From Bacteroidota bacterium (GTDB lineage Bacteria > Bacteroidota > Bacteroidia > Bacteroidales > Tenuifilaceae), in contig JAKQKB010000055.1 of NCBI GenBank assembly GCA_029560875.1, forward strand, positions 1-64,000: a DNA stretch of 64,000 bases. Reading direction: 5' to 3'. Shown piece by piece: positions 43,414 through 52,446 of this stretch. Below the pieces are notes generated by a model. That model saw nothing but the letters and a program-made list of their open reading frames with translations. It was not told where the DNA came from and did no database searches. Made by a program: the position numbers and the translations under genes. The number at the start of each line of letters is the position of its first letter. Within the stretch, counting starts at the first letter, position 1.

Positions 43414-43818
43414 ATGACTAAGATTATTGAAATTGAAGGAATTGGCCCAGTAATGGGTGAGAAATTAGAAAAGGCTGGTATTAAAACAGTTGAGGCTCTT
43501 TTGAAAGAATGTGCATCTAAGTCTGGTCGTAAAAAAATTGCTGATGAAACAGGAATTGCCGAGGCAAAAATTCTTGATTTTGTTAATATGGCTGACTTGA
43601 TGAGGGTTAATGGTGTTGGCGCTGAGTTTGCCGAACTACTGGTTGCTGCAGGGGTTGATACAATTAAGGAATTAAGAACTCGTAAGGCTGAAAACTTGCA
43701 CGCTAAACTGGAAGAAGTTAATGCTGCCAAGAAACTTACCAGAAGAGTACCATCATTAGATATGGTTTCGGATTTTATTAACAAGGCTAAAGATATTGAG
43801 CCAACTGTTACACACTAA
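43414..43818 (+). CDS. Helix-hairpin-helix (DUF4332-like) protein
   Basis: A 134-residue protein begun at ATG 43414, 4 bases after the previous stop; an in-frame ATG at 43309 would overlap that gene by 100 bases. It has two helix-hairpin-helix units, IEGIGPVMGEKLEKAGIKTV and MRVNGVGAEFAELLVAAGV, of the DUF4332 type, which bind DNA backbone non-specifically in related proteins. Function in the cell is unknown. A strong terminator follows 19 bases downstream. Confidence 0.8.
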   Translation: MTKIIEIEGIGPVMGEKLEKAGIKTVEALLKECASKSGRKKIADETGIAEAKILDFVNMADLMRVNGVGAEFAELLVAAGVDTIKELRTRKAENLHAKLEEVNAAKKLTRRVPSLDMVSDFINKAKDIEPTVTH

Positions 43819-43836
43819 CAAAAAAAAATTCATTGC

Positions 43837-43874
43837 AAAAAGGTGGCTTTATCATAAGTAAGCCACCTTTTTTA
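43837..43874 (+). terminator. Terminator after the helix-hairpin-helix gene
   Basis: AAAAAGGTGGCTT and AAGCCACCTTTTTT form a 13-bp stem with a ten-base loop and a T run. Confidence 0.9.
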
Positions 43875-43944
43875 TTGGAAATTGTTTTGTTATGGGTTTT
43901 AAATCATTTAAGCTAATATTGGTGAATGTATTTTCCTCAAGGCA

Positions 43945-43974
43945 TTGTGTTGCATTATTTTTCGTGTATTTTTG
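43945..43974 (+). promoter_or_regulatory. Bacteroidota-type promoter of the acetate-transporter gene
   Basis: TTG at 43945-43947 and TATTTTTG at 43967-43974 are 19 bases apart, an exact match to TTG-N19-TAnnTTTG. The start codon at 43999 is 25 bases further. Confidence 0.75.
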
Positions 43975-43998
43975 CGGGCTAATTTTAAACTAAAATAA

Positions 43999-44562
43999 AT
44001 GAATAACAAGATTGCAAATCCTGCTGTTGTTGGGTTGGCTGGTTTTGGGCTAACCACGTTACTTTTACAAATTCATAACCTTGGATTAATAGGATTAGGC
44101 CCTGTTGTAGCAATGGGTTTTATATTTGGAGGTTTAGCCCAGATGATTGCTGGTTTTAACGAGCAAAAAATGGGTAATAATTTTGGGTACAGCGCTTTTG
44201 TTGCTTACGGATCGTTCTGGATTGGATTAGGAATTATTTTTATCCTTAACCATTTTGGCATTTATGCTTCTAATGGTACCGATGTTGGATATTATCTATT
44301 AGCTTGGACATTCTACACATTGATTATGTTAATCGCATCGTTGTGGGTACATATGGCAATGTTTGTAACATTTGCTCTTCTTTTTGTAGGTTTTATTTTG
44401 CTTGATTTGTCTCATTTTGGTTTCCCACAGTTACAGAAACTTGCAGCGGTTGAGTTGATATTCTGCGCATTGGCTGCATGGTACATGATGGCTGGAATTA
44501 TTATTAACGATTTAGCAGGAAAAACAATTCTTCCTATGGGTAAGAGGTTAATGGGTAACTAG
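43999..44562 (+). CDS. Acetate uptake transporter family (SatP/YaaH/GPR1) protein
   Basis: A 187-residue membrane protein with six predicted helices and the family hallmark NPAVVGLAGFGLTT at residues 7-20, a variant of the NPxPLGL motif. A GGLAQMIAGFNEQKMGN segment and a helix containing YGSFWIGLG follow, as in SatP acetate/succinate-proton symporters and channels. The length matches the family. It is monocistronic, with a consensus promoter and its own terminator. Acetate specificity is the usual one for the family but is inferred here. Confidence 0.9.
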   Translation: MNNKIANPAVVGLAGFGLTTLLLQIHNLGLIGLGPVVAMGFIFGGLAQMIAGFNEQKMGNNFGYSAFVAYGSFWIGLGIIFILNHFGIYASNGTDVGYYLLAWTFYTLIMLIASLWVHMAMFVTFALLFVGFILLDLSHFGFPQLQKLAAVELIFCALAAWYMMAGIIINDLAGKTILPMGKRLMGN

Positions 44563-44580
44563 TTTTCATTACACAATATT

Positions 44581-44610
44581 AAAAAGGTATGGAGTTCTCC
44601 ATACCTTTTT
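44581..44610. terminator. Bidirectional terminator between convergent genes
   Basis: AAAAAGGTATGGAG and CTCCATACCTTTTT form a near-perfect 14-bp stem with a two-base loop and T runs on both strands; it serves both the acetate-transporter gene and the DUF5020 gene. Confidence 0.88.
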
Positions 44611-44634
44611 ACTTTATCTATAGAAGATGATTAC

Positions 44635-45333
44635 TTAGAAATTCCACTTTAATCCTATAGTCGGATTAATCATAAATCCCTCATTCTCACCAAAGTTATT
44701 GCTTATTTCAACTTCGCCACCAACTGAGAAATTTTTGGTTGCGTTGAACCAAAGTTGTGGTTCTGAAAGAAATACAAAGGAGGTTTCATTTGTCCCAAAA
44801 ACATTATCCTCTTTCCAGAAGTCTGCAAAACCGGAGAATGTTAGTTTCCCTTCAAGAAAATGCATATACCAAACACCAGTTATCTGAAAAGTAGCATCAT
44901 GTTTATCTTTAATGTGTTTGTATAATGCTTGAAGAGTGAACCCGCGAGTAAATGATTCGTTATTCCATGAAAATGCTGGCCCAAATAGGTATGCATTGTT
45001 AATTGAGTAGGCCCCATTGTTGTCTGGGTCAATTTTGTATTGTCCAAAGCCACCATCGAACTCTGCATGGATTGATATAGGTGCTTTCCAGAATTTTAAG
45101 TCGCGTGATATTTCCATGTATGCCAGTGAAATTCCATCAACATCGGAAGCTTTGGAACCATAGTCAAAATCAACAAAGAAAAAGGTGCTTCCCCAGTTAT
45201 CAGGTTTGAACATCTCTATTGTAGAGGTTAACATTTGCCTATCTTCTCCAAAATCGTAGTGTAGTTGAACATTTTGTGAGTTTGCCATATACGAGAACAT
45301 GGCCAGTAAAGAAATTAAAAGAAATTTTCTCAT
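44635..45333 (-). CDS. DUF5020 family outer-membrane channel-like protein
   Basis: A 232-residue protein with a signal peptide (MRKFLLISLLAMFSYMANS) and alternating beta strands ending in a terminal Phe (IGLKWNF), as expected for a small outer-membrane barrel. It matches DUF5020, related to the nucleoside channel Tsx: LHYDFGEDRQ near the start and FFFVDFDYG. The substrate is unknown. It lies 26 bases after the MCP gene on the same strand, so they may be co-transcribed. Confidence 0.8.
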   Translation of the reverse strand: MRKFLLISLLAMFSYMANSQNVQLHYDFGEDRQMLTSTIEMFKPDNWGSTFFFVDFDYGSKASDVDGISLAYMEISRDLKFWKAPISIHAEFDGGFGQYKIDPDNNGAYSINNAYLFGPAFSWNNESFTRGFTLQALYKHIKDKHDATFQITGVWYMHFLEGKLTFSGFADFWKEDNVFGTNETSFVFLSEPQLWFNATKNFSVGGEVEISNNFGENEGFMINPTIGLKWNF

Positions 45334-45359
45334 AGTGCTATATGTTTTAGGTTTAACAA

Positions 45360-47177
45360 TTATTCCTGTACTTTAAAGAAGCTGATGGCTTCCTGTAGTT
45401 GAACAACTTCATCAACGAATTCTTGTGTTAGAGCGGTAATATTATCTGCTGATCGAGCATTTTCCTGTGAAACCTGATCGAGTTCCATTATGGCCTTGTT
45501 TACCTGGCTTGCTCCAATATCCTGTTCGTTCGAAGCTGCTGATATTTCCCGGACAAGCGTAAACGAGTGTTGAATAACAGGAACAAGTTCGGTAAATATT
45601 TTTCCGGCACGCTCTGCCACATCGGCACTTGTAGTGGCAAGGGCATTTATTTCTGCTGCGGAAACTCTGCTACGTTCTGCTAGTTTGCGAACTTCGGCGG
45701 CAACAACCGCAAAGCCTTTCCCGTGTTCTCCAGCCCTAGCCGCTTCAACGGCAGCATTTAATGCAAGAATGTTGGTTTGCATTGCAATTTCCTCAATAAT
45801 CTTTACATTCTGGTTGATGTTCTTTATGGCATCAACAGTTTGTGCAACAATTTTGCCTCCTACCTCAGTGTCTGTTGACGCCTTATCCATGATTTCCTCG
45901 GTTTGTTTAGCGTTTGACGCATTTTGGCTTATATTAGAGCTCATTTCCTCCATTGAGGCAGAAACTTCTTCTGTTGCGGCTGCTTGTTGTGTTGCCCTGC
46001 TCTGTAACTCCTGCGATGATGAAGTTAACACTTGGCTACCGTCAGAAACAATATTGGCCGATTTCTTTACTTGCAGAATGATTCTAGAAATCTGAGTTTT
46101 CATCTCCTTGAATGCAGTGGACAGTTTTCCTATTTCATCCTCCCTTGCAATGAGACTTTCGTCAATCTGAGGGATTAGATTTCCTGTTGCAAATTCGTTT
46201 GCAGTATTAGTAATTCGCCTTAGAGGATCAACAATACTTTTTGTTAGAAGGTAAATCAGAATTAAGGTGATAATAAAAAATACCACTCCAAAAATTATGG
46301 TATTTGTTCTAATTGGGTTAAGTAATTCAATTAGTTCAGACATTGGCGCAGCAACAAGTATTTGAAAATCGGTTGTTCCAATCTTCATTTTTGCAAATTC
46401 ATATTTCTTTCCCTCCCACGATACGTTTGAGATTACAGCCTTGTCTACGTTGTTTGTTACTTGGTTAACTAAATTGGCAGGGAGTAATGTCGATATATTT
46501 TTGTTAATTTCTTCTTTTGTTGCGGAGATTTGAATCGCTCCAGAGTTGTCTATAATCCAAAGCTTACTATTGTCGGTTATCTTTCTTTTGGTGAGTTCTT
46601 TTATCAGGTTATCAGGGTTCATACCTACACCAGCAGTTCCCAATGGTTGGCTAGATGAGCCCATTAATGCGTTGAAAAAGAATAGCGTTTGGTTTAGCTC
46701 TGAGTTGTAGTCAAAGTTAAGTGCAATCTTTTTTCCATCTTTTATAAATCCAAAGAACCAACTATCATCTTGATCTGATTCGGAAACAACATCAAGGAGT
46801 TTCCCGTTTTCTGACCAATAGTTTTTAGTTATATTGTTAACGGCAAAAACCGTAAAGTAACCAGATTTGTTGATGCCTGTTAGCTTATCCTTTGCTAGTT
46901 TTCCCAGTTCAGGGTCTTTTTCTCCATCAGCGAACCATTTTACCAAGGTGGGGTCTTCGGCTAGTAAAATTGACGTTTCAACAGCCTTTTCAATAACCAT
47001 TTGGATATCGCTTTGTGAGGCTTCAACAAACGATAATAGTTGCTCCTCTCTAATATCCTTAATTAGGGCCTTTCGAACAGTGTAAAAGTTTATAATACTT
47101 ATAGAAAGTATTATAACAATAACAAGAAACTCAACTGATGTAAGAATTCTTGTTTGTAAACTTTTAAATTTTATCAT
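45360..47177 (-). CDS. Methyl-accepting chemotaxis protein
   Basis: A 605-residue chemoreceptor: membrane helix about 12-32, a periplasmic Cache-type sensor of about 250 residues, a second helix (about 295-317), a HAMP domain, and a long signalling coiled coil. The kinase-interacting hairpin tip is conserved ([20 protein letters not shown] then [18 protein letters not shown]). Adaptation helices carry Glu/Gln pairs before and after the tip. No che genes adjoin it; the nearest CheR and CheB are in the locus at 2067-6714. Lack of flagellar genes in the window means it may act on gliding, twitching or another output. Confidence 0.93.
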   Translation of the reverse strand: MIKFKSLQTRILTSVEFLVIVIILSISIINFYTVRKALIKDIREEQLLSFVEASQSDIQMVIEKAVETSILLAEDPTLVKWFADGEKDPELGKLAKDKLTGINKSGYFTVFAVNNITKNYWSENGKLLDVVSESDQDDSWFFGFIKDGKKIALNFDYNSELNQTLFFFNALMGSSSQPLGTAGVGMNPDNLIKELTKRKITDNSKLWIIDNSGAIQISATKEEINKNISTLLPANLVNQVTNNVDKAVISNVSWEGKKYEFAKMKIGTTDFQILVAAPMSELIELLNPIRTNTIIFGVVFFIITLILIYLLTKSIVDPLRRITNTANEFATGNLIPQIDESLIAREDEIGKLSTAFKEMKTQISRIILQVKKSANIVSDGSQVLTSSSQELQSRATQQAAATEEVSASMEEMSSNISQNASNAKQTEEIMDKASTDTEVGGKIVAQTVDAIKNINQNVKIIEEIAMQTNILALNAAVEAARAGEHGKGFAVVAAEVRKLAERSRVSAAEINALATTSADVAERAGKIFTELVPVIQHSFTLVREISAASNEQDIGASQVNKAIMELDQVSQENARSADNITALTQEFVDEVVQLQEAISFFKVQE

Positions 47178-47488
47178 ACTGTTAAATTTAGTTTATCTTC
47201 ATTAATGAATTTAAACGTAAGTTTTATTTGATGGTTGGTTGATATTAATCAACGCAGCGCGGAAGGGGTATGTAAACATTTATTTGACGGACGTTAGAAT
47301 GCTAAGTTGAGTTAAAATTTTCTTTAAATCAAGAGCCTTTTTTGATGCCGATGATGATATTTATCATCTTTTCCCATTGCTAATAAATTCACCTAAACAA
47401 TTTGTTTATTCATGATTTACAACATCAGTGGGTTGCGAAAAAAATTGTAGGTTTGCAATCGATTTATCCGAATGCAAAAAACAATAGT
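47178..47488. other. Divergent intergenic region before hisS
   Basis: About 310 bases lie between the divergent MCP and hisS genes. A TAGGTTTG at 47448-47455 matches the -7 promoter element for hisS, but no TTG lies at the right distance upstream. A short palindromic stretch near 47351-47370 (GATGATATTTATCATC) could be an operator. Nothing else is recognised. Confidence 0.4.
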
Positions 47489-48862
47489 ATGGCAACAAAA
47501 CCATCAATTCCTAAAGGAACCCGCGATTTTAGTCCCGAACAAATGGTTCGGCGCAACTATATATTCGACAATATCCGTCAGGTTTTTAACAGATATGGCT
47601 ATCAGCCAATAGAGACTCCAGCGATGGAAAATCTTAGCACCCTACTCGGAAAGTACGGCGAGGAGGGAGATAAACTTCTTTTTAAGATTCTTAACTCTGG
47701 CGACTTTATTGATAAGGTTGACATTAATAAGGTTAAACCGGGCAATTCGAACTCTATTGCGCTTGACATTAGCGAAAAAGGTTTACGTTACGACCTAACT
47801 GTTCCCTTTGCCCGTTTTGTGGTACAGTACCAGAACGATATAACTTTTCCATTTAAACGTTACCAAATTCAGCCTGTTTGGCGTGCCGATAGGCCGCAAA
47901 AAGGGCGTTACCGCGAATTTTACCAGTGTGATGTTGATGTAGTTGGCTCAAACTCGCTTTTCAACGAGGCTGAACTTGTGCTAATCATTAACGAGGTTTT
48001 CGAAAAACTAAAAGTTAGAACCATTCTCAAGCTAAATAACCGTAAGATTTTAAGCGGAATTGCCGAGGTAATAGGCGAATCGCAACGACTAACGGATATT
48101 ACAGTTGCCATTGATAAAATTGAGAAGATTGGGCTCGATGCAGTAAACGAGGAGCTTCGCTCTAAAGGGGTTTCCGATACTGCAATCGCTAAGCTACAGC
48201 CAATTATCACTTTAAGTGGAACTAATACCGAAAAGTTAAATACTTTGAAAGGAGTTCTGGCTTCATCTGAAATTGGTTTAAAGGGAGTTGCTGAGATGGA
48301 GGAACTTCTCGGCTATGTTAGTCAGGTTGGGGATTTATCAACTACAATTGAACTCGATTTATCGCTAGCACGCGGATTAAACTACTACACTGGAGCAATC
48401 TTTGAGGTTAAGGCTGCCGATGCCGAAATAGGCAGTATTTGTGGCGGAGGTCGTTACGATGACCTAACTGGAATTTTCGGGCTGAAGAATGTTAGCGGAG
48501 TTGGCGTTTCGTTTGGTGCCGACCGAATTTACGATGTGATGCTTCAGTTAAATCTGTTCCCCGAGAGTTTGCTTTCATCAACCCAAGTTATGTTTGCTAA
48601 CTTCAGCAGCAAGGAGGCAGCATACTGCCTTAAAGCAATTCGCGAATTGCGTAATTCTGGTATAAGTGCTGAGCTATACCCCGATTCTGCTAAAATGAAA
48701 AAACAGTTCGATTATGCCAACAACCGTAAAATTCAGTTTGTGGTGATTGCTGGCGAGAACGAGGTTCAGAACAACCAACTTTCGGTTAAAAATATGAAAA
48801 CTGGCGAACAGGTTTCAATTGCATATGCCGAAATATCAAACTACATCAAGAAAAATATCTAA
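47489..48862 (+). CDS. hisS: Histidyl-tRNA synthetase
   Basis: HisRS charges tRNA-His. The gene starts at ATG 47489 ([14 protein letters not shown]), the normal N-terminus; an in-frame ATG at 47402 would add 29 residues not typical of the family. The 457 residues show the class II motifs: PKGTRDFSP, motif 2 [20 protein letters not shown], and the histidine-specific [14 protein letters not shown]. The motif 3 region GGGRYDDL and a C-terminal anticodon-binding domain follow. hutH starts 15 bases after its stop. Confidence 0.96.
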   Translation: MATKPSIPKGTRDFSPEQMVRRNYIFDNIRQVFNRYGYQPIETPAMENLSTLLGKYGEEGDKLLFKILNSGDFIDKVDINKVKPGNSNSIALDISEKGLRYDLTVPFARFVVQYQNDITFPFKRYQIQPVWRADRPQKGRYREFYQCDVDVVGSNSLFNEAELVLIINEVFEKLKVRTILKLNNRKILSGIAEVIGESQRLTDITVAIDKIEKIGLDAVNEELRSKGVSDTAIAKLQPIITLSGTNTEKLNTLKGVLASSEIGLKGVAEMEELLGYVSQVGDLSTTIELDLSLARGLNYYTGAIFEVKAADAEIGSICGGGRYDDLTGIFGLKNVSGVGVSFGADRIYDVMLQLNLFPESLLSSTQVMFANFSSKEAAYCLKAIRELRNSGISAELYPDSAKMKKQFDYANNRKIQFVVIAGENEVQNNQLSVKNMKTGEQVSIAYAEISNYIKKNI

Positions 48863-48877
48863 AACAAACATAAACCA

Positions 48878-50374
48878 ATGATAAAAACACACCAAATATC
48901 GCCTAAACCATTAACCTGGGAGTTGATGGACGATTTAATCAACTCGCAGTATAAACTAGAACTATCTAAGGAGTCGGTTGAGCTTATCAGCAAGTGCCGC
49001 AACTACCTAGATGCCAAAATGGAGAACGAGAGCACTCCTATCTACGGTATTACTACTGGTTTTGGCTCACTTTGCAACCGCACAATTTCGAAGGATGAAC
49101 TTTCGCAGTTGCAGAACAACCTTGTGATGTCGCATGCATGTAGCACAGGCGATGAGGTTGCGCCCGAAATTGTTAAGTTGATGCTTTTCCTAAAAGCACA
49201 CGCCCTTTCGTTGGGTCATTCAGGTGTTCAGGTTGATACTGTTCAACGAATAATCGATTTTTACAATAACGATATACTCCCTGTGGTTTACGATCGTGGC
49301 TCATTAGGTGCATCGGGCGATTTGGCTCCTCTTTCAAACCTATTTCTGCCATTGATTGGGATGGGTGAGGTTCGCCACAATGGAAAAATTCGCCCAGCAG
49401 AGGAAGTTCTGAAAGAGATGAACTGGAAACCCATAGAGCTCCGCTCAAAGGAAGGACTAGCATTGCTGAATGGCACTCAGTTTATGAGTTCACACGGTGT
49501 TTATGCCATGGTTAAGGCTTTCAAAATTGCAAAAATATCCGATATTATTGGGGCAATCTCGCTTGAGGCTTTCGATGGAAGAATTGACCCTTTCCATGCA
49601 AACATTCAGAATGTACGCCCACATCAAGGACAAATTGAAACTGCACGCAACCTAAGAAAGATACTTGAAGGAAGTGAATTAATTGCTCGTCCTAAAAAGC
49701 ACGTGCAGGATCCGTACTCATTCCGTTGTATGCCACAGGTACATGGAGCATCAAAAGATGCTATTAACTATGTTGCTGGTGTATTACTAACCGAAATAAA
49801 CTCCGTTACCGATAACCCAACCATTTGGCCCGATGAGGATTTAATTATCTCTGGAGGTAACTTCCATGGACAACCACTTGCTATAACTTTCGATTTTCTA
49901 GCAATTGCCCTTGCTGAGTTGGCAAATATTTCGGAACGACGCACTGCGCAGTTAATTTTAGGATTACGAGGACTTCCTGAATTCTTAGTGGCAAATCCAG
50001 GGTTGAATTCAGGTTTTATGATTCCGCAATATGCAGCAGCAGCAATGGTAAGCCAAAATAAGCAACTTTGTACTCCAGCATCGGTTGACTCTATTGTTTC
50101 GTCGAATGGACAGGAAGACCATGTAAGTATGGGTGCAAATGCTGCAACAAAACTACTTAGAGTGATAGATAATGTTGAAAGAATATTGGCCATTGAACTT
50201 TTTGATGCGGCCCAAGCATTAGAGTTCCGTCGCCCAGCAAAATCATCGCCATACATCGAGGAGTTTGTTGCTGATTACCGTCAAATTGTGCCTTTTGTTA
50301 AAATTGACAAGATAATGTACAAGGAGATGGATAAAACCGTTGAGTTTATACGTCAAGGAAAATTTGAGCGATAG
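48878..50374 (+). CDS. hutH: Histidine ammonia-lyase
   Basis: HutH deaminates histidine to urocanate. The 498-residue protein contains the MIO-forming Ala145-Ser146-Gly147 in GSLGASGDLAPL, the family motifs YGITTGFGSL near residue 53, NGTQFMSS, the NSVTDNP segment and a later GQEDHVSMG region. No other hut genes (hutU, hutI, hutF/G) are in the window, and the direct neighbour is hisS, so histidine use and charging share a probable transcript. It may feed urocanate to a distant pathway, or make a different aromatic product (less likely because of its strong match to HAL). Confidence 0.93.
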   Translation: MIKTHQISPKPLTWELMDDLINSQYKLELSKESVELISKCRNYLDAKMENESTPIYGITTGFGSLCNRTISKDELSQLQNNLVMSHACSTGDEVAPEIVKLMLFLKAHALSLGHSGVQVDTVQRIIDFYNNDILPVVYDRGSLGASGDLAPLSNLFLPLIGMGEVRHNGKIRPAEEVLKEMNWKPIELRSKEGLALLNGTQFMSSHGVYAMVKAFKIAKISDIIGAISLEAFDGRIDPFHANIQNVRPHQGQIETARNLRKILEGSELIARPKKHVQDPYSFRCMPQVHGASKDAINYVAGVLLTEINSVTDNPTIWPDEDLIISGGNFHGQPLAITFDFLAIALAELANISERRTAQLILGLRGLPEFLVANPGLNSGFMIPQYAAAAMVSQNKQLCTPASVDSIVSSNGQEDHVSMGANAATKLLRVIDNVERILAIELFDAAQALEFRRPAKSSPYIEEFVADYRQIVPFVKIDKIMYKEMDKTVEFIRQGKFER

Positions 50375-50391
50375 TGTAAATGATATCAAAG

Positions 50392-50420
50392 AAAATCCTC
50401 GGTTATGCCGAGGATTTTTT
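50392..50420. terminator. Terminator between hutH and the SiaC-like gene
   Basis: AAAATCCTCGG and CCGAGGATTTT form a stem with a five-base loop and a T run on the plus side. It sits between convergent genes. Confidence 0.85.
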
Positions 50421-50422
50421 AT

Positions 50423-50830
50423 TTAGTTTATTTCGAGAAGTTCTATTGGTAATTTAATAACTTGCTTCAAGTCTCTACCCCAGTCGCGCATATCCGTATC
50501 GTCGGATTCGTAATGGCAAATTATTTCAACGGATAATCCATTGGAGTAAAGTTCTTCCAGACGTTTAAGTAATATTCCTAGGTAGTGCTCCGAGCATCCA
50601 TTCACAAAAGTTAAGTAAAAATGAACGGTGATTCTTTGTGGATTATACTCAGTTGTATATGCCTTAAACCAACGTTGAATAGGTGCAAAGAAGGATTGAG
50701 GGTCGCTGGGTATTAAGTTTCCAATCATTGCTATTTCGCCATTCTCTTTACAGCACTTTACCTCAGGGGTTTCAGTTGTGGCGGGGATATGAAGGTCAAT
50801 TAACTCAACAAGGTTATCGCTCTGAATCAT
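50423..50830 (-). CDS. SiaC-like (DUF1987) protein without the phospho-acceptor Thr
   Basis: A 135-residue paralogue of the SiaC protein at 10756. The same layout is visible: a first beta strand pair, SFFAPIQRWFKAYTTEYNPQ for FYDPILGWLDEY, then the acceptor loop and an acidic tail (CHYESDDTDMRDWG). The loop reads FVNGCSEHYLG where the other protein has YFNTASSKLLL, so threonine 68 is replaced by Gly78 (Cys and Ser follow). It has no kinase or phosphatase partner next to it and lies alone at the end of the hisS-hutH side. It might be a non-phosphorylatable form, or be modified on another residue. Confidence 0.75.
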   Translation of the reverse strand: MIQSDNLVELIDLHIPATTETPEVKCCKENGEIAMIGNLIPSDPQSFFAPIQRWFKAYTTEYNPQRITVHFYLTFVNGCSEHYLGILLKRLEELYSNGLSVEIICHYESDDTDMRDWGRDLKQVIKLPIELLEIN

Positions 50831-50914
50831 AATTGCATTTATAAAGTGAAAGCCACAAATGTAAAAAAAAGTTAAAATGGAAAGCGGGTTTGGTAAAAAT
50901 TTTGACGAGAGGAG

Positions 50915-51367
50915 TTATTTCTTTTCCTCTTTCCTCGATTCCTTAACCTTTTTAAGAAGATAATCCTTGAAGTCGTAATTGGACTGATAGAGAAGCATTA
51001 TCTTTTTGGGAGGAAGGATTGTCTTAAGTCTAGTGTTGAACTCTGCAAGAAGTTCAGTTTCCTGTTTGCTCGAGTTTACATACCTATTGGTGTAATTTAT
51101 TATATCGGCCTCGGATAGTTTATCCACATCCTTGGCAAATTCCTCAACAAATTTTCTGCGTTCGTTTTGAATGGCTATTTTTCGTTCCCAGTATTCATCG
51201 TAAATTGGCCAAAAAACCTTAGCCTCATCAGCTGTAAGTTGAAGTTTGTTGGTTAGAAAAGTAACTTTTTCAGCTTTTAGCGCTTTTTCCGGGTCGGTAG
51301 TTTGTGCCGATAAGGAAAGGCTAAATGCCAGAGTACAGAATACTAATAAATGTTTAATCGAAATCAT
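50915..51367 (-). CDS. Periplasmic helical protein of a sigma-factor operon
   Basis: A 150-residue protein with a signal peptide (ISIKHLLVFCTLAFSLSLSA then Q). The mature part is helical and charged (LQLTADEAKVFWPIYDEYWE, KTILPPKKIMLLYQ) and resembles the Spy/CnrX-like periplasmic sensors that hold back anti-sigma factors or bind metal or misfolded protein. It overlaps the anti-sigma gene by 4 bases (ATGA), so it is translationally coupled, as in many sigma/anti-sigma/periplasmic-protein operons. A role in envelope stress or metal response is inferred. Confidence 0.65.
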   Translation of the reverse strand: MISIKHLLVFCTLAFSLSLSAQTTDPEKALKAEKVTFLTNKLQLTADEAKVFWPIYDEYWERKIAIQNERRKFVEEFAKDVDKLSEADIINYTNRYVNSSKQETELLAEFNTRLKTILPPKKIMLLYQSNYDFKDYLLKKVKESRKEEKK

Positions 51368-51834
51368 GGTTCAATTTCCTTTTTCTCGTCAATAATAGTT
51401 ATGCAGTTATTGCTTCGAATGTAGTACCTGCGGTACATCTCTTTTGTAACTTCATCTAAACTATCCTGTTGGCGTTGTTTCTCAATTGCGCGGTATAGGT
51501 CGATATCCTCAAAATCGGTTATGGAGCGACTCACAATCTCAACATAATCAGTACCAATCCGTGATTTGTGCTTCTGTGTTAATGGACTTGCCATGTAATA
51601 TCCAAAGTAAGCTAAGACAGCCATAAATGCAAAACCAGCTGCAAACGCCAATTGAGAACGTAACGAAAATAACCAACCTTCCTTTATTGGTAAAAGTTCA
51701 AACTCAGGTTTCGAGGGTTGAATTCTATCCTGTATGCGTGAGGCTAAATTATCAAAATAACCCTCCGGAACAGAGAATGGTAAGTCTTTCCCCGCTTTAA
51801 AATCGTTAAACTCTATTTTTTCCTTCTCACTCAT
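51364..51834 (-). CDS. Anti-sigma-factor-like membrane protein
   Basis: A 156-residue protein with a cytoplasmic N-terminal part (residues 1-65) containing PEGYFDNLASRIQDRI, a single membrane helix (about 72-92, AFAAGFAFMAVLAYFGYYMA), and a short C-terminal tail. Position directly after the ECF sigma gene marks it as the probable anti-sigma factor. The usual zinc-binding anti-sigma motif is absent, so it is not of the ZAS type. The stop overlaps the next gene's start. Confidence 0.7.
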   Translation of the reverse strand: MSEKEKIEFNDFKAGKDLPFSVPEGYFDNLASRIQDRIQPSKPEFELLPIKEGWLFSLRSQLAFAAGFAFMAVLAYFGYYMASPLTQKHKSRIGTDYVEIVSRSITDFEDIDLYRAIEKQRQQDSLDEVTKEMYRRYYIRSNNCITIIDEKKEIEP

Positions 51835-51880
51835 CTCCAGTATCTTTTCTAAATTTATGATGGTTCAAAACCAGTAAGGT

Positions 51881-52429
51881 TTAATCTTCCTCTAAAAATT
51901 TTTCAATTTTTTTAACCGCATGATGAAACGATGCTTTCAGTGCACCAACCGATGTTCCTAATGCCTCAGACATATCTTCGTACTTCATTTCATCGTAGTA
52001 CTTCATATTGAATACAACCCTCTGTTTTTCGGGTAATTTAAGAATAGCTTTTTGCAACTTAATTTGCAACTCATTGCCATTAATGTAGGGGTCGGTTTCT
52101 AAAGTTCTGCACAATTGTTGTTCCACATCTACCAATGGCAGTAAAAATTTAGTTTTCTTTTTCTTTAAAAACGTTAAAGCCTCGTTGGTGGCAATGCGGT
52201 AAAGCCATGTGAAAAGTTGTGAATCTTCGCGGAACGATTCTAAACCACTCCACACTTTTAAAAAGGTATTCTGGACAACATCGTCGGCATCATCGTGGCT
52301 AATAACAATTTTACGAATGTGCCAGTACAAACGTTCCTGATATTTACACATCAAAAGATTGAATGCATAGTTCTTTGTATCGCTTTTGCGAAACATCTCC
52401 AGCAGTTCCCTGTCGGAATAACTATTCAT
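51881..52429 (-). CDS. ECF-type RNA polymerase sigma factor
   Basis: A 182-residue group IV sigma factor. Region 2 (about 10-85) has ISHDDADDVVQNTFLKVWSG, with the core-binding and -10 elements; region 4 (about 120-178) has ILKLPEKQRVVFNMKYYDEM and a helix-turn-helix GTSVGALKASFHHAVKKIE. It is 17 bases downstream of the transketolase C-terminal gene, so it may be transcribed with it, and is followed by its anti-sigma gene 46 bases later. Targets unknown. Confidence 0.9.
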   Translation of the reverse strand: MNSYSDRELLEMFRKSDTKNYAFNLLMCKYQERLYWHIRKIVISHDDADDVVQNTFLKVWSGLESFREDSQLFTWLYRIATNEALTFLKKKKTKFLLPLVDVEQQLCRTLETDPYINGNELQIKLQKAILKLPEKQRVVFNMKYYDEMKYEDMSEALGTSVGALKASFHHAVKKIEKFLEED

Positions 52430-52446
52430 TCAATCTTCAGTGTTAT

